From: Qipengyuania pelagi
Lineage (GTDB): Bacteria > Pseudomonadota > Alphaproteobacteria > Sphingomonadales > Sphingomonadaceae
DNA: 64,000 bases
NCBI RefSeq assembly: GCF_009827295.1
Contig: NZ_WTYD01000001.1
Span: 1,302,001 to 1,366,000 of the forward strand
Reading direction: 5' to 3'
The notes under the pieces were generated by a model, which saw nothing but the letters and a program-made list of their open reading frames with translations, had not been told where the DNA came from and did not search any database. Made by a program: the position numbers and the translations under genes. Within the stretch, counting starts at the first letter, position 1. Every line of letters begins with the position of its first letter. Of this stretch, positions 34,460 through 43,894 are shown one piece after another.

Positions 34460-36145
34460 ATGCCCACAATATCGGAAACCCAAGGCGAACCGCTCGACGG
34501 CGCGGTGCAATCGCAGGACTCCGGCGACGCCCGGACCCATCCCCATGCGAGGCGCGAATTCGTGGCGCGCGGTGTGGCGCTTGCCGCTATCACCCTGTTC
34601 GTCGCGGTCGGCGGTACCGTGCTGCCGCAATTGCTCGGCGCGTGGCGCGGGCTGACCGATGCGCCCGACCAGGTGCTCGCCAGCGCCATGCTGCTCAATA
34701 TCGCCATTATCCTGATCGGATGGCGGCGATACAAATCGCTCGCGATCGAGCTGAAAGACCGCATCCGCTCGGAAAACGAAGCGCGCAACGAAGCCCGGCT
34801 CGATTCGCTTACCGGCTGCCACAATCGCCGCAGCGTGGCCCCGGCGATGAACGAGCTTCATCGGCGGGCCGAATCGGACGATCGGCGCGTCGCGGTGCTC
34901 CTCATCGATCTCGACAATTTCAAGCACATCAACGATGTCCACGGCCACACCGCAGGCGATGCCGTCCTGCGCGAAGTGGCCACGCGGATGCGGGCGATCC
35001 TGCCCACCGACGCCGTGATCGCAAGAATTGGGGGCGACGAGTTCGCCATCGCCATCATGCATGACCGGTCCGCCCAGCAAGAGATCGAAACGCTCGCCAG
35101 CGTGCTGATCGAAGCGATCGCGCAACCGATCGCGATCCAGGATTTCACCATCGACACCAGCATGTCGGTCGGGATGGTGGGCTGCCGCGATGTGCCGCCC
35201 GCCCTCTCCCCTGAGGAATGGCCGAACGAGATGATGCACAAGGCGGACATCGCCATGTATCACGCCAAGAAACACGGCAAGCAGCGCAGCGTCTGGTTCG
35301 AACCCGTGATGGAACAGGAACTGAAGTTCCGCAGCCAGCTCGAAAACGGGATCCGTGCAGGGATTGCGGCAGGCGAATTCGTCCCCTTCTACGAACAGCA
35401 GGTCGATGTCGAAAGCGGCCGATTGACCGGTTTCGAGATGCTGGCGCGGTGGCAATCGCCCGCGCTGGGCCTGGTCGGGCCCGATATCTTCATTCCCATC
35501 GCGGAAGAGATCGGCGTGATCGACGAATTGTCCGAATGCCTGATCGTCCAGGCGTTCAGGGACGCGCGTGAATGGAGCCCCGACCTCACCCTGTCGGTCA
35601 ATATATCGCCTGTCCAATTGCGCGACCCCTGGTTCTCCCAGAAACTGCTGAAGCTCCTTATCCAGCACAGCTTTCCCGCATCGCGGTTGGAAATCGAGAT
35701 CACAGAAAGCTGCCTTCACGACAACATCGCCTCGGTCCGCTCGATGATCACTTCGCTGCGCAATCAGGGCGTCAGCGTCAGCCTGGACGATTTCGGCACC
35801 GGCTATGCCAGCCTGTCGCAATTGCGGACCCTGCCCTTCGACCGGATCAAGATCGACCGCAGTTTCATCCGTGAAATCAACAATGGCGAAGCGAGCAGCA
35901 AGCTCGTCGATGCGATCGTGGCGATGGGTGCCGGGCTGAAAATGCCGATCACCGCCGAGGGGATCGAGGACGAAGCGATCCTGGAGACGCTGCAATCGAT
36001 GCGCGGGCTCAAGGGCCAGGGCTATCACTATGGCTACCCCGAAAACGCGGCGGGCGTGATCGACCGGTTGCGCGAGCACGATCTGCTGGCGAATCTGGAT
36101 CGCGAACTCACCAGCGCCCCGCGCGCTGCGACAGGCGGATCCTGA
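34460..36145 (+). CDS. Membrane GGDEF-EAL protein (c-di-GMP turnover)
   Basis: A 561-residue protein starting at the ATG at 34460 after GAGGGGCGCCC. Two membrane segments (VARGVALAAITLFVAVGGTVL and ASAMLLNIAIILIGW) flank a short periplasmic loop. The cyclase domain has an intact ARIGGDEFAIAI signature; the position of the inhibitory I-site Arg is Leu (LPTD), so product inhibition may be lost. The phosphodiesterase domain has EML for EAL in TGFEMLARW, plus VSLDDFGTGYASLSQL and ITAEGIEDEA, so it may be active. Both activities are therefore possible; the net direction cannot be read from sequence. Confidence 0.92.
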   Translation: MPTISETQGEPLDGAVQSQDSGDARTHPHARREFVARGVALAAITLFVAVGGTVLPQLLGAWRGLTDAPDQVLASAMLLNIAIILIGWRRYKSLAIELKDRIRSENEARNEARLDSLTGCHNRRSVAPAMNELHRRAESDDRRVAVLLIDLDNFKHINDVHGHTAGDAVLREVATRMRAILPTDAVIARIGGDEFAIAIMHDRSAQQEIETLASVLIEAIAQPIAIQDFTIDTSMSVGMVGCRDVPPALSPEEWPNEMMHKADIAMYHAKKHGKQRSVWFEPVMEQELKFRSQLENGIRAGIAAGEFVPFYEQQVDVESGRLTGFEMLARWQSPALGLVGPDIFIPIAEEIGVIDELSECLIVQAFRDAREWSPDLTLSVNISPVQLRDPWFSQKLLKLLIQHSFPASRLEIEITESCLHDNIASVRSMITSLRNQGVSVSLDDFGTGYASLSQLRTLPFDRIKIDRSFIREINNGEASSKLVDAIVAMGAGLKMPITAEGIEDEAILETLQSMRGLKGQGYHYGYPENAAGVIDRLREHDLLANLDRELTSAPRAATGGS

Positions 36146-36215
36146 CTCTGCCGTAATCGTCCGGTCGCGAGAGGCTGGACCCGCGCCGCCGGGCAATTTA
36201 GACGCGGCGGCAATC

Positions 36216-37025
36216 ATGCGCGTTCCCTTCACCAAAATGCACGGCCTCGGCAACGATTTCGTCGTTCTCGACGCACGGGGCGATCCGCTTCCCGAACTGG
36301 AACCTCGGGTCGCCGCTGCGCTGGCGGATCGGCGGGAGGGTATCGGGTGCGATCAGGTGATCCTGCTCGAAAAGAGCGAGAGCGCCGATTTCCGAATGCG
36401 GATCTTCAACAGCGATGGCGGAGAAGTCGGCGCCTGCGGCAACGCCTCGCGCGCGGTCGCCCTGTTGCACGGCGCGCCTGCCAGGGTCGAGACCGCGGGC
36501 GGCACGATCGCGCTTGAGCCGTCGGATGGCGGGGCGAGCGTCGATATGGGAGTGCCACGCTTCGAATGGGATGCGATCCCGCTCGACTACCCGATGGACA
36601 CGCTGCGAATGCCGGTGGGCTGGGGCTATCTCGAGGAACCGGGCGCCGCCAATGTCGGCAATCCGCATGTCGTATTCTTTGTCGCGGACAGCGACGCCAT
36701 TGCGCTCGACAGCTTGGGCCCCGAGATCGAGACCGATCCGCTCTTTCCCGAACGCGTCAACGTCAATGTCGCGACGATCGTGGATCGCACCCGGATACGC
36801 CTGCGCGTCTGGGAACGCGGAGCGGGCCTGACGCGCGCCTGCGGTACGGGCGCCTGCGCGACCGCGGTCGTCGCCATGCGAAGGGGACTGGTGGAGCGCG
36901 AAGTTGCCGTCGAATTGCCCGGCGGCGCGCTGACGATCCTGTGGCAGGAGGATGGCCGCATCCGCATGACCGGACCTGCCACCGAAAGCTATCGCGGCTC
37001 GTTCGAATGGGACGATTACGCGTGA
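36216..37025 (+). CDS. dapF: Diaminopimelate epimerase
   Basis: A 269-residue enzyme converting LL- to meso-diaminopimelate for lysine and peptidoglycan. It has the two catalytic Cys: C74 in GGEVGACGNASRA and C209 in GLTRACGTGACATAV. The start motif FTKMHGLGNDFVVLD is standard. It is first in a tight block with mtaB (GTGA overlap) and ftsY (ATGA overlap), so translation of the three is coupled. Confidence 0.97.
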   Translation: MRVPFTKMHGLGNDFVVLDARGDPLPELEPRVAAALADRREGIGCDQVILLEKSESADFRMRIFNSDGGEVGACGNASRAVALLHGAPARVETAGGTIALEPSDGGASVDMGVPRFEWDAIPLDYPMDTLRMPVGWGYLEEPGAANVGNPHVVFFVADSDAIALDSLGPEIETDPLFPERVNVNVATIVDRTRIRLRVWERGAGLTRACGTGACATAVVAMRRGLVEREVAVELPGGALTILWQEDGRIRMTGPATESYRGSFEWDDYA

Positions 37026-38209
37026 CGGCCAGCGCCGATCCGGTGGAAATCATCTCGCTCGGTTGCCGCCTCAATATCGCCGAGAGCGAGCGGATGCGCG
37101 CGATGATGGCGGGTGAGCGCGATCTGGTCGTCGTCAACAGCTGCGCCGTCACGCGCGAGGCGGTGCGCCAGACCCGCCAGGCCATCCGCCGCGCGCGCCG
37201 CGCCCATCCTGACGCCCGCCTGCTCGTCACCGGCTGCGCCGCCGAGACCGAGCGCGAGGCGATTGCGGCGATGCCGGAGGTTGACGGGCTGGTCGCCAAT
37301 GCCGCCAAGCTCGATCCGCGCGCGTGGAACCTGCCCGAAACCGCTCCGCCCGCGCCCAAGCGCAGGACCCGCGCCTTCGTCGCCATCCAGAATGGCTGCG
37401 ACCATGCCTGCACCTTCTGCATTATCCCGCAGGGTCGCGGCCCGAGCCGCTCGCTGCCGATCGCGAACGTGCTGCGCGAGGTCGAAACCCATCTCGAACA
37501 GGGCGCGCCGGAAATCGTGCTGACGGGCGTCGACGTGACCAGCTGGGGTCACGATCTGCCCGATCGCCCTCCGCTGGGCCAATTGGTGCAGGCGATCCTG
37601 CAAACCTTTCCCAATCTCCCCCGCCTGCGCATGTCCTCGCTCGACGGGATCGAGATCGATCCGCTCCTGTTCGAGTTGTTCGCGAGCGAGAGGAGGCTGA
37701 TGCCGCATCTCCATCTCTCGCTCCAGCACGGCCATGACCTGATCCTCAAGCGCATGAAGCGGCGGCACAGCCGCGCGCAGGCCGTCGATCTGGTGGCGCG
37801 TCTGCGCGAGCGGCGGCCCGATCTCGCGGTGGGAGCCGATCTGATCGCGGGCTTCCCGACCGAGAGCGAGGAACATCACCAGGCGAATCTCTCGATCCTC
37901 AGCGAGCTGAAGATCGTCCACGCCCACATCTTTCCCTATTCCCCGCGCGACACCACCCCGGCCGCGCGAATGCCGCAGGTCGATCGCGCCACGGTAAAGG
38001 CGCGGGCCGCAGACTTGCGCGCGCTCGCCGCCACGACGCAGACCGGATGGCTGGCGTCGCTCGTCGACAAACCGCTCAGTGTCCTCGCGGAACGCGACGG
38101 GAGCGGCTATGCGGAGAACTTCGCCAGGGTCGCGCTTCCCGAAGGCATGGCTGCCGGGACCATCGCGACACTCACCCCGCGCGCAATCGAAGGCAGACTT
38201 CTGGTATGA
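37022..38209 (+). CDS. mtaB: tRNA t6A37 methylthiotransferase MtaB
   Basis: A 395-residue radical-SAM enzyme that turns t6A37 into ms2t6A. It starts at GTG 37022, overlapping dapF. Domain order: MTTase N domain with three cluster Cys (SLGCRLN, VNSCAVT, VTGCAAE), radical-SAM motif NGCDHACTFCIIPQGRGPSRS, then a C-terminal TRAM-like part (LSVLAERDGSGYAENFARV). All six cluster cysteines are present. It overlaps ftsY at its end (ATGA). Confidence 0.95.
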   Translation: MTASADPVEIISLGCRLNIAESERMRAMMAGERDLVVVNSCAVTREAVRQTRQAIRRARRAHPDARLLVTGCAAETEREAIAAMPEVDGLVANAAKLDPRAWNLPETAPPAPKRRTRAFVAIQNGCDHACTFCIIPQGRGPSRSLPIANVLREVETHLEQGAPEIVLTGVDVTSWGHDLPDRPPLGQLVQAILQTFPNLPRLRMSSLDGIEIDPLLFELFASERRLMPHLHLSLQHGHDLILKRMKRRHSRAQAVDLVARLRERRPDLAVGADLIAGFPTESEEHHQANLSILSELKIVHAHIFPYSPRDTTPAARMPQVDRATVKARAADLRALAATTQTGWLASLVDKPLSVLAERDGSGYAENFARVALPEGMAAGTIATLTPRAIEGRLLV

Positions 38210-39126
38210 GTTCACCCAGCTGGAGCGAGCGCCTGTTCGGCGGCTTTCGCAAGACGTCGGAGCGCCTGACCGCCAATCTCGACGTGGTCGGTACCGCGCG
38301 GCTGGACGAGGCGACTCTGGACGATGTCGAGGATGCGTTGATCCTGTCCGATCTCGGCCCCAGCGCCGCCCGCCGCATTCGCGAGCGCCTGCGCGACAAG
38401 CGGTTCGGATTGGAGATCAGCCAGCGCGAATTGCAGGAAGCCGTGGCCGAGGAGATCGCCGCCATCCTGCGCCCGGTGGCAAAGCCGCTGGAAGTCACCG
38501 CCTTTCCCCGCCCCCAGGTCGTGCTGGTGATCGGCGTAAACGGCAGCGGCAAGACGACCACCATCGCCAAGCTCGCCCACCTCTTCCAGGAAGACGATTA
38601 CGAGGTCATGCTGGCCGCGGGCGACACCTTCCGCGCCGCTGCCATCGGCCAGCTCGCCACCTGGGCGGACCGCATCGGTGTGCCGCTGGTGCGCGGCCCC
38701 GAAGGGGGCGATCCGGCCAGCATCGTGTTCGATGCGGTCAAGTCGGCGACGGACAAAGGAACCGACGCGCTGATCGTCGACACGGCAGGCCGCTTGCAGA
38801 ACAAGCGTGAGCTGATGGACGAGCTGGCCAAGATCAGAAAGGTGCTCGGCCGCCTGAACCCCGAAGCGCCGCACGATGTCGTGCTGGTGCTCGATGCCAC
38901 CAACGGCCAGAACGCGCTCAACCAGATCGACGTATTCAAGGAAGTCGCGGGCGTCACCGGCCTCGTGATGACCAAGCTCGACGGGACGGCGCGTGGCGGC
39001 GTCCTCGTCGCGGCGGCGGAGCAGTATGGCCTCCCGATTCACGCCATCGGCGTGGGGGAGAAGATAGACGATCTGCGCCCCTTCGATCCCGATCTGGTCG
39101 CGCGTGTGATTGCGGGAGTCGCTTGA
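38206..39126 (+). CDS. ftsY: Signal recognition particle receptor FtsY
   Basis: A 306-residue SRP GTPase with a short N-terminal region and no long acidic A domain. G motifs: IGVNGSGKTTTIAKLA (P-loop), LIVDTAGRLQNK and VMTKLDGTARGG; AAGDTFRAAAIGQL matches the SRP insertion box. The ATG at 38206 overlaps the mtaB stop. A palindromic repeat follows the gene in place of a classical terminator. Confidence 0.97.
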   Translation: MSSPSWSERLFGGFRKTSERLTANLDVVGTARLDEATLDDVEDALILSDLGPSAARRIRERLRDKRFGLEISQRELQEAVAEEIAAILRPVAKPLEVTAFPRPQVVLVIGVNGSGKTTTIAKLAHLFQEDDYEVMLAAGDTFRAAAIGQLATWADRIGVPLVRGPEGGDPASIVFDAVKSATDKGTDALIVDTAGRLQNKRELMDELAKIRKVLGRLNPEAPHDVVLVLDATNGQNALNQIDVFKEVAGVTGLVMTKLDGTARGGVLVAAAEQYGLPIHAIGVGEKIDDLRPFDPDLVARVIAGVA

Positions 39127-39172
39127 TGACACGGGACGAGCGCCAGGCCAGTTCCAAAACACCACCCATACC

Positions 39173-39261
39173 TCGTCATTGCGAGGAACCGTCAGGCGAC
39201 GAAGCAATCCAGACGAAGGTCCGTACCGCGCTGGATTGCTTCGCTACGCTCGCAATGACGA
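39173..39261. repeat. Imperfect palindromic repeat (REP/ERIC-like)
   Basis: The left arm TCGTCATTGCGAG...GAAGCAATCCAG (39173-39212) is the inverse of CTGGATTGCTTCGC...CTCGCAATGACGA (39231-39261), with ~9 extra bases in the left arm and an 18-base centre. It forms a large hairpin in the 147-base gap between ftsY and yciB. Similar GTCATTGCGAG...GAAGCAATCCAG units are widespread dispersed repeats in bacteria. Only one copy is seen here. Confidence 0.85.
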
Positions 39262-39273
39262 AGTGAGAGATAC

Positions 39274-39927
39274 ATGAGCGATCCTGTGAACACCGAAAGC
39301 AAACCCAAATCCGGCTGGCTCAACACGCTTGTCGATTACGGGCCGCTGCTCGTCTTCCTCGGCGTCTACAAATTCTACCAGCCGCCCGAAACCTCGACCT
39401 TCGGCGAGATCGCTGCGGTCATCTATGGGACCATCGCCTTCATGGTCGCCGCCGTGGTGGCGCTCGCCTTCTCGAAATGGAAATTCGGCAAGGTTTCGCC
39501 GATGCTGATGCTGTCTACGGCGCTGATCGTCGGCTTCGGCGCGCTGACGATCTGGTTGCGCGACGAACGCTTCATCCAGTTCAAGCCGACCGCGATCTAT
39601 CTCCTGTTCGGCATCGTGCTGGTCGGCGGGTGGCTGCGCGGCAAGGCGATGCTCCAGATCCTGCTCGAAGCCGCGTTCGAAGGCGTCGACAAGGAAGGCT
39701 GGCTCAAGCTGTCGCGCAATTGGGGTGTCTATTTCTTCGCCATGGCCGCGCTGAACGAGGTGCTGGTCCGCACGATGACCTTCGAAAGCTGGTTGTGGGC
39801 GAAACTGTGGATGTTCCTGCCGCTGAGCTTCGTCTTCACGCTGTCGCAGATTCCCATGCTTCTGCGGCACGGCCTTGCGCTGGAGGACAAGCCGGATGTG
39901 GTGAAGGACGAGCCGCCGACGGCTTGA
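39274..39927 (+). CDS. yciB: Inner-membrane septation protein A (YciB/IspZ)
   Basis: A 217-residue protein with five or six membrane helices, starting at the ATG after GTGAGAGATAC. Conserved stretches include LVDYGPLLVFLGVYKF, FTLSQIPMLLRHG and ALNEVLVRTM. YciB acts in envelope and septum maintenance and binds division proteins. It follows ftsY after a palindromic repeat. Confidence 0.94.
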   Translation: MSDPVNTESKPKSGWLNTLVDYGPLLVFLGVYKFYQPPETSTFGEIAAVIYGTIAFMVAAVVALAFSKWKFGKVSPMLMLSTALIVGFGALTIWLRDERFIQFKPTAIYLLFGIVLVGGWLRGKAMLQILLEAAFEGVDKEGWLKLSRNWGVYFFAMAALNEVLVRTMTFESWLWAKLWMFLPLSFVFTLSQIPMLLRHGLALEDKPDVVKDEPPTA

Positions 39928-39957
39928 TTGAACTGTCAGATATTGGGTAAAAAACGG

Positions 39958-40146
39958 TCATTGGGTGTCTCGGCTGACGAGGGCGCTTTCAAGCCAGTGA
40001 ATGCGCTTTTGCCATTGCTTGGCCAATTTGGTTGACCGAGCGATACCCAATCGTCTCCGCGACCGTTCGAGCTCCGACTGCAGCTCATCGTTGCTCAGCT
40101 TATGCAGTTCGTCATCGCGGTGCGGAACGCCAGATCGCTTGCCCAT
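39958..40146 (-). CDS. Small basic hypothetical protein
   Basis: A 62-residue charged protein beginning MGKRSGVPHRDDELHKLSND, with a helical ELQSELERSRRRLGIARSTK and WQKRIHWLESALVSRD. It could form a short coiled coil. It has no recognised family, converges with yciB and follows kup on the same strand. Base composition is lower in GC than the surroundings. I think it is coding but could not confirm. Confidence 0.55.
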   Translation of the reverse strand: MGKRSGVPHRDDELHKLSNDELQSELERSRRRLGIARSTKLAKQWQKRIHWLESALVSRDTQ

Positions 40147-40217
40147 CGCAGCAACTTGCCTGTCGTATCGTATATTCGCAATGGGCTCGTTAGCGGAACG
40201 GCAGTTCTTACAGCCGA

Positions 40218-42203
40218 CTAAATCTCCACCTGGCTCCCCAGCTCCACCACGCGATTGGTCGGCAGGCGGAAGAAATCCATCGCGGTCGCCGCGTTGCGGA
40301 GCATCCAGGCGAAGATCTTTTCGCGCCAGATCGGCATACCGGGCTTGGCGCTCGGCAGCAGGGTCTGGCGGCTGAGGAAGAAGCTCGTATCCATCATGTC
40401 GAACTCGCCCCCGCAACGCTTCATCTGCTTCAGGCCTTCCGGCACGTTGGTCTCTTCCATGAAGCCGTAATGCAGGATCGCGCGGTAGAAGCCGTCCCCC
40501 AGATCGTCGATCTCGCACCGTTCCTCGGGATGGATATAGGGCACTTCCGCGATCAGGACGGTCAGGATGATCACCCGATCGTGCAGCACCTTATTGTGCT
40601 TGATATTATGGAGCAACGCGCTCGGCACGCCGGCGGTCTGGCTTGCCATGAAGATGGCCGTTCCCGGCACGCGGGTCGCACTGTTCTTGGCGCTCTTGGC
40701 GAAGATTTCGACCGGTAGAGCGATCTCGCTCATCCGATCGCGCATCAGGTGACGGCCTTTCGCCCAGGTCGTCAGCAGAGTGAAGGCCACCAGTCCGATG
40801 ACCAGCGGGAACCAGCCGCCATCGGGCACCTTGGGCAGGTTCGCGGCGAAATAGGCCCCGTCGACGAAGATGAAGGTCAGCAGCACCGGCACGGCGAACC
40901 ACCAGCGCCATTTGAAGACCGCGAACAGCAGCACGCCCATCAGCAGCGTATCGATGAACATCGCCCCCGTCACGGCGATTCCGTAGGCCGAGGCGAGATT
41001 GCTCGAGTTCTGGAACATGAGCACCAGCAGGATCACCGCCACCATCAGCACGTTGTTGACGAAGGGGATGTAGATCTGCCCGCGCTCGCTTGCACTGGTG
41101 TGCTCGGTCGACAGGCGCGGCACGAAGCCTAGCTGGATCGCCTGATGCGTCACCGAGAACGCGCCCGAGATCACCGCCTGGCTGGCGATGAAGGTGGCGG
41201 CGGTTGCAAGAAAGACGAGAGGCAGGCGCAAAGCCTCGGGCGCCATGACGAAGAACGGGCTCTTCATCGCCTCGGCGGTCTGCGACGGGTCCATGGCGGA
41301 AATCATCGCGCCCTGGCCGAAATAGTTCAGCAGCAGGCAGGGCATGACAAAGCCGAACCAGGACAGCCGCATCGGCCCTCGCCCGAAATGCCCCATGTCC
41401 GAATAGAGCGCTTCGGAGCCGGTAACCGCCAGGACCACGGATCCCAGCGCGAGGAAGGCGATCGTGCCGTCGGTCAGGAAGAATTGGACCGCGTACCAGG
41501 GGTTAAGCGCCTGGAGGATATAGGGGTTCTGAACGATATGCACGATGCCGAGCACCGCGATCGTGGTGAAATACACGATCATGACCGGTGCGAACAATTT
41601 CCCCACCGAATGGGTGCCGCGCTTCTGGATCAGGAACAGGCCGATCAGGAGGACCAGCGCGATCGGAATGACCAGGCTTTCGAAACCGGGGTTGACCACG
41701 GTAAGCCCCTCGACGGCGGACAGGACCGAGATCGCGGGCGTGATCATGCTGTCGCCGTAGAACAGGGCCGTGGCGAACACGCCCAGCACGATGACCAGCC
41801 AGCCATAGCGCGAGCGATCCATATGCCGGGTCAACAGGGCGACCAAAGCGAGCGTGCCGCCCTGCCCGTTATTGTCCGCGCGCATCAGAATGGAGACGTA
41901 CTGGATCGAGACGATCAGCGTCATCGACCAGAAGATGAGGCTGACCACCCCGTATACGTGCAATTGGTCGATCGCGAGGCTGTGTTCGCCCAGAAAGGTT
42001 TCCCGGAAGGCGTAAAGCGGGCTGGTGCCGATATCGCCGAAGACAACGCCGATCGCACCAACGGCGAGCGCCGCCTTGGAACCGGCATGGGCGCCGCCGG
42101 TCGCCGGGCCCGCTCCGGGCGTGGCCGCGCCTTCGATGGCGCCGGGGTCGCCGGGCAGGTCGGAAATCGTTGCGGAATTGTCGCTGTTGACGGTGTCGCT
42201 CAT
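40218..42203 (-). CDS. kup: Kup-family potassium transporter
   Basis: A 661-residue K+/H+ symporter with twelve membrane helices and a soluble C-terminal domain of ~160 residues. Signature blocks are [20 protein letters not shown] near the N terminus, [18 protein letters not shown], and [25 protein letters not shown]. Length is usual for the family (620-690). It is followed by a small gene after 71 bases. Its upstream region has no second K+ gene. Confidence 0.95.
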   Translation of the reverse strand: MSDTVNSDNSATISDLPGDPGAIEGAATPGAGPATGGAHAGSKAALAVGAIGVVFGDIGTSPLYAFRETFLGEHSLAIDQLHVYGVVSLIFWSMTLIVSIQYVSILMRADNNGQGGTLALVALLTRHMDRSRYGWLVIVLGVFATALFYGDSMITPAISVLSAVEGLTVVNPGFESLVIPIALVLLIGLFLIQKRGTHSVGKLFAPVMIVYFTTIAVLGIVHIVQNPYILQALNPWYAVQFFLTDGTIAFLALGSVVLAVTGSEALYSDMGHFGRGPMRLSWFGFVMPCLLLNYFGQGAMISAMDPSQTAEAMKSPFFVMAPEALRLPLVFLATAATFIASQAVISGAFSVTHQAIQLGFVPRLSTEHTSASERGQIYIPFVNNVLMVAVILLVLMFQNSSNLASAYGIAVTGAMFIDTLLMGVLLFAVFKWRWWFAVPVLLTFIFVDGAYFAANLPKVPDGGWFPLVIGLVAFTLLTTWAKGRHLMRDRMSEIALPVEIFAKSAKNSATRVPGTAIFMASQTAGVPSALLHNIKHNKVLHDRVIILTVLIAEVPYIHPEERCEIDDLGDGFYRAILHYGFMEETNVPEGLKQMKRCGGEFDMMDTSFFLSRQTLLPSAKPGMPIWREKIFAWMLRNAATAMDFFRLPTNRVVELGSQVEI

Positions 42204-42318
42204 GACGGAGTCGAACTTTCGTTCACGCCCGCAAGCCGGGTTTTCCGGGCTTGCGAGGCTGCAAAGGTGGCGCGCTTAGCACTGTGGCTTCGCACCGGCA
42301 ACACGCCAGCGCCCCCGC

Positions 42319-42963
42319 TCATTCGGCCGACCGTTCCTGTTCGATCCGGCCGATGGCCTGGTCGAGCACGGCGAGGCGCGCGGCGAGCGTGCTGCGATAG
42401 CGCGCATCCTGAGGCGCGGCTTCGAGGGCGGCGGCCCATAATGCGCGCCCCTCGTCGAACCGCGAATTGCGGATCAGGACGATGCCGTGGAAATAATCGG
42501 CGGCGGCGTTGCCGGGATCGGTCGCCTTTGCGCGGGCATAGGCGAATTCGGCCGCTTCGCTCAGCGTGCCGTTCGCATGTTCGACGAGCGCGTTACCCAT
42601 CGCCACCCAGGCCTGCGAATCGTTGGGATTTTCGGCGATGGCGTTGCGCAGGAAATCGATCGCGTCGCGATACTGGCCGCGCCGGGTGAACCCGTCCGCA
42701 GTCACGACATAGCGGGATGGGAGCACGCCCTCGTCGTAGAATTCCTTGCGCGCCTCCACCATCGCTTCACCCGATTGGGGATCGAGGATCTGCCCTTCCT
42801 TCGGCGCAGCGGGCTGTTCGGGGGCCCCTTGCGTCGCATAACCGGCCAGCCCGAACAGGAGAGCTGCGGCGAACAGCGTCCACGACGCGCGCGGAAGCTT
42901 GAGGGCGAAGACCGCGAAGACAAAGCCAAAGGCCGCGAGGGCGAGGATGGCGAGCCAGCTCAT
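42319..42963 (-). CDS. ccmI: Cytochrome c biogenesis TPR protein (CcmI-like)
   Basis: A 214-residue protein with two N-terminal hydrophobic stretches and a TPR region (YRDAIDFLRNAIAENPNDSQAWVAMGNALVEH). In the operon, CcmI-type proteins hold apocytochrome c for haem ligation. It is shorter than E. coli-type CcmI and aligns best to the C-terminal half, so function is partly inferred from being the last gene after ccmH, whose stop it overlaps. Confidence 0.82.
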   Translation of the reverse strand: MSWLAILALAAFGFVFAVFALKLPRASWTLFAAALLFGLAGYATQGAPEQPAAPKEGQILDPQSGEAMVEARKEFYDEGVLPSRYVVTADGFTRRGQYRDAIDFLRNAIAENPNDSQAWVAMGNALVEHANGTLSEAAEFAYARAKATDPGNAAADYFHGIVLIRNSRFDEGRALWAAALEAAPQDARYRSTLAARLAVLDQAIGRIEQERSAE

Positions 42964-43370
42964 GCGCGCCTCGCGAAACGGCGGCGGAAGATGGCGAGCG
43001 CGGCGATCAGGATCAGGACCGGCACGGCGAAGAGCGGCCAGGTCGTCGCGCTGACTTCCGGCCTGTAGCTGACGTAATCGCCATAGCGCTGCATCAGCCA
43101 GCCGCGGATTTCCTCCGGCGTCTCGCCCGCCGCGATGCGGATGCGCACCTGATGGCGCATGTCGCCCGCCATCGGCGCGTCGCTATCGGCGATCGATTGC
43201 GACTGGCAGGTGAGACAGCGCAGAGTCTCCATCAGCTCCTGCGCCTGCGCCTCCTCGCCCGGATCGTCCAATTGGCGATAGGCGAACGGCGCGGGCGGCA
43301 CGGTTTGTTGCGCCGAAAGCGGCGAGATCGCCAACAGCGCGAGGACAAGCGAAAGACAGAGCGACCTCAC
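42960..43370 (-). CDS. ccmH: Cytochrome c maturation protein CcmH
   Basis: A 136-residue periplasmic thiol-reductant protein with a signal (LSLVLALLAISPLSAQ) and a C-terminal membrane anchor (WPLFAVPVLILIAALAIF). The redox motif is TLRCLTCQSQSIADS with two Cys. It works with CcmG to keep apocytochrome thiols reduced. Genes overlap on both sides (ATGA). Confidence 0.95.
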   Translation of the reverse strand: MRSLCLSLVLALLAISPLSAQQTVPPAPFAYRQLDDPGEEAQAQELMETLRCLTCQSQSIADSDAPMAGDMRHQVRIRIAAGETPEEIRGWLMQRYGDYVSYRPEVSATTWPLFAVPVLILIAALAIFRRRFARRA

Positions 43371-43894
43371 TCGCCTGCCTCGCGCAGTTTTTCGAGCAGC
43401 AGGGGCACGTCGCGTTCGCGGATGTCGCCGATATGTTGATAGGCGATCTTGCCCGTGCCAGTGATGACGAAGGTTTCGGGAACGCCCGACGATCCGATGC
43501 CCAATTGCACTTCCGAAAGGTCGTCCGATCCGATCGCGGCATAGGGATTGCCGTGACGTTCGAGGAAACGCGCGACATCCTCGGGCCGGTCGCGGATCGC
43601 TACGCCGACGATGGTCGCCCCCTCGTCGCGCAACCGCTCAAGCTGCGGTGCCTCGGCGATGCAAGGCAGGCACCAGCTCGCCCAGATATTGAGAAGGCGG
43701 GGCTGGCCGTCCTTGAAATCGTCGCTCGCCGCGCCGGGCAGGCCCGCCGTGGCAGGCTCGAGATCGAAATAGGGCAGCGCCTTGCCGATCATCCGGCTTT
43801 CGACGATCTCGTCGCGCGGCTGGGTCAGCTGGTAGGCCGCGAGGCCCAGAAAGCCTGCAAACGCCAGCAGAGGAAGCCACAGGCGCCAGCTCAT
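43367..43894 (-). CDS. ccmG: Thiol:disulfide interchange protein CcmG/DsbE
   Basis: A 175-residue membrane-anchored thioredoxin-fold protein. The anchor is LWLPLLAFAGFLGLAAYQL and the active site NIWASWCLPCIAEAP (WCxPC). It reduces CcmH or apocytochrome disulfides. The ATG overlaps the ccmF stop. Confidence 0.96.
   Translation of the reverse strand: MSWRLWLPLLAFAGFLGLAAYQLTQPRDEIVESRMIGKALPYFDLEPATAGLPGAASDDFKDGQPRLLNIWASWCLPCIAEAPQLERLRDEGATIVGVAIRDRPEDVARFLERHGNPYAAIGSDDLSEVQLGIGSSGVPETFVITGTGKIAYQHIGDIRERDVPLLLEKLREAGE

Noticed and set aside
39173..39261. CRISPR repeat or insertion sequence
   Set aside because: Only one inverted pair, no spacer series and no transposase.
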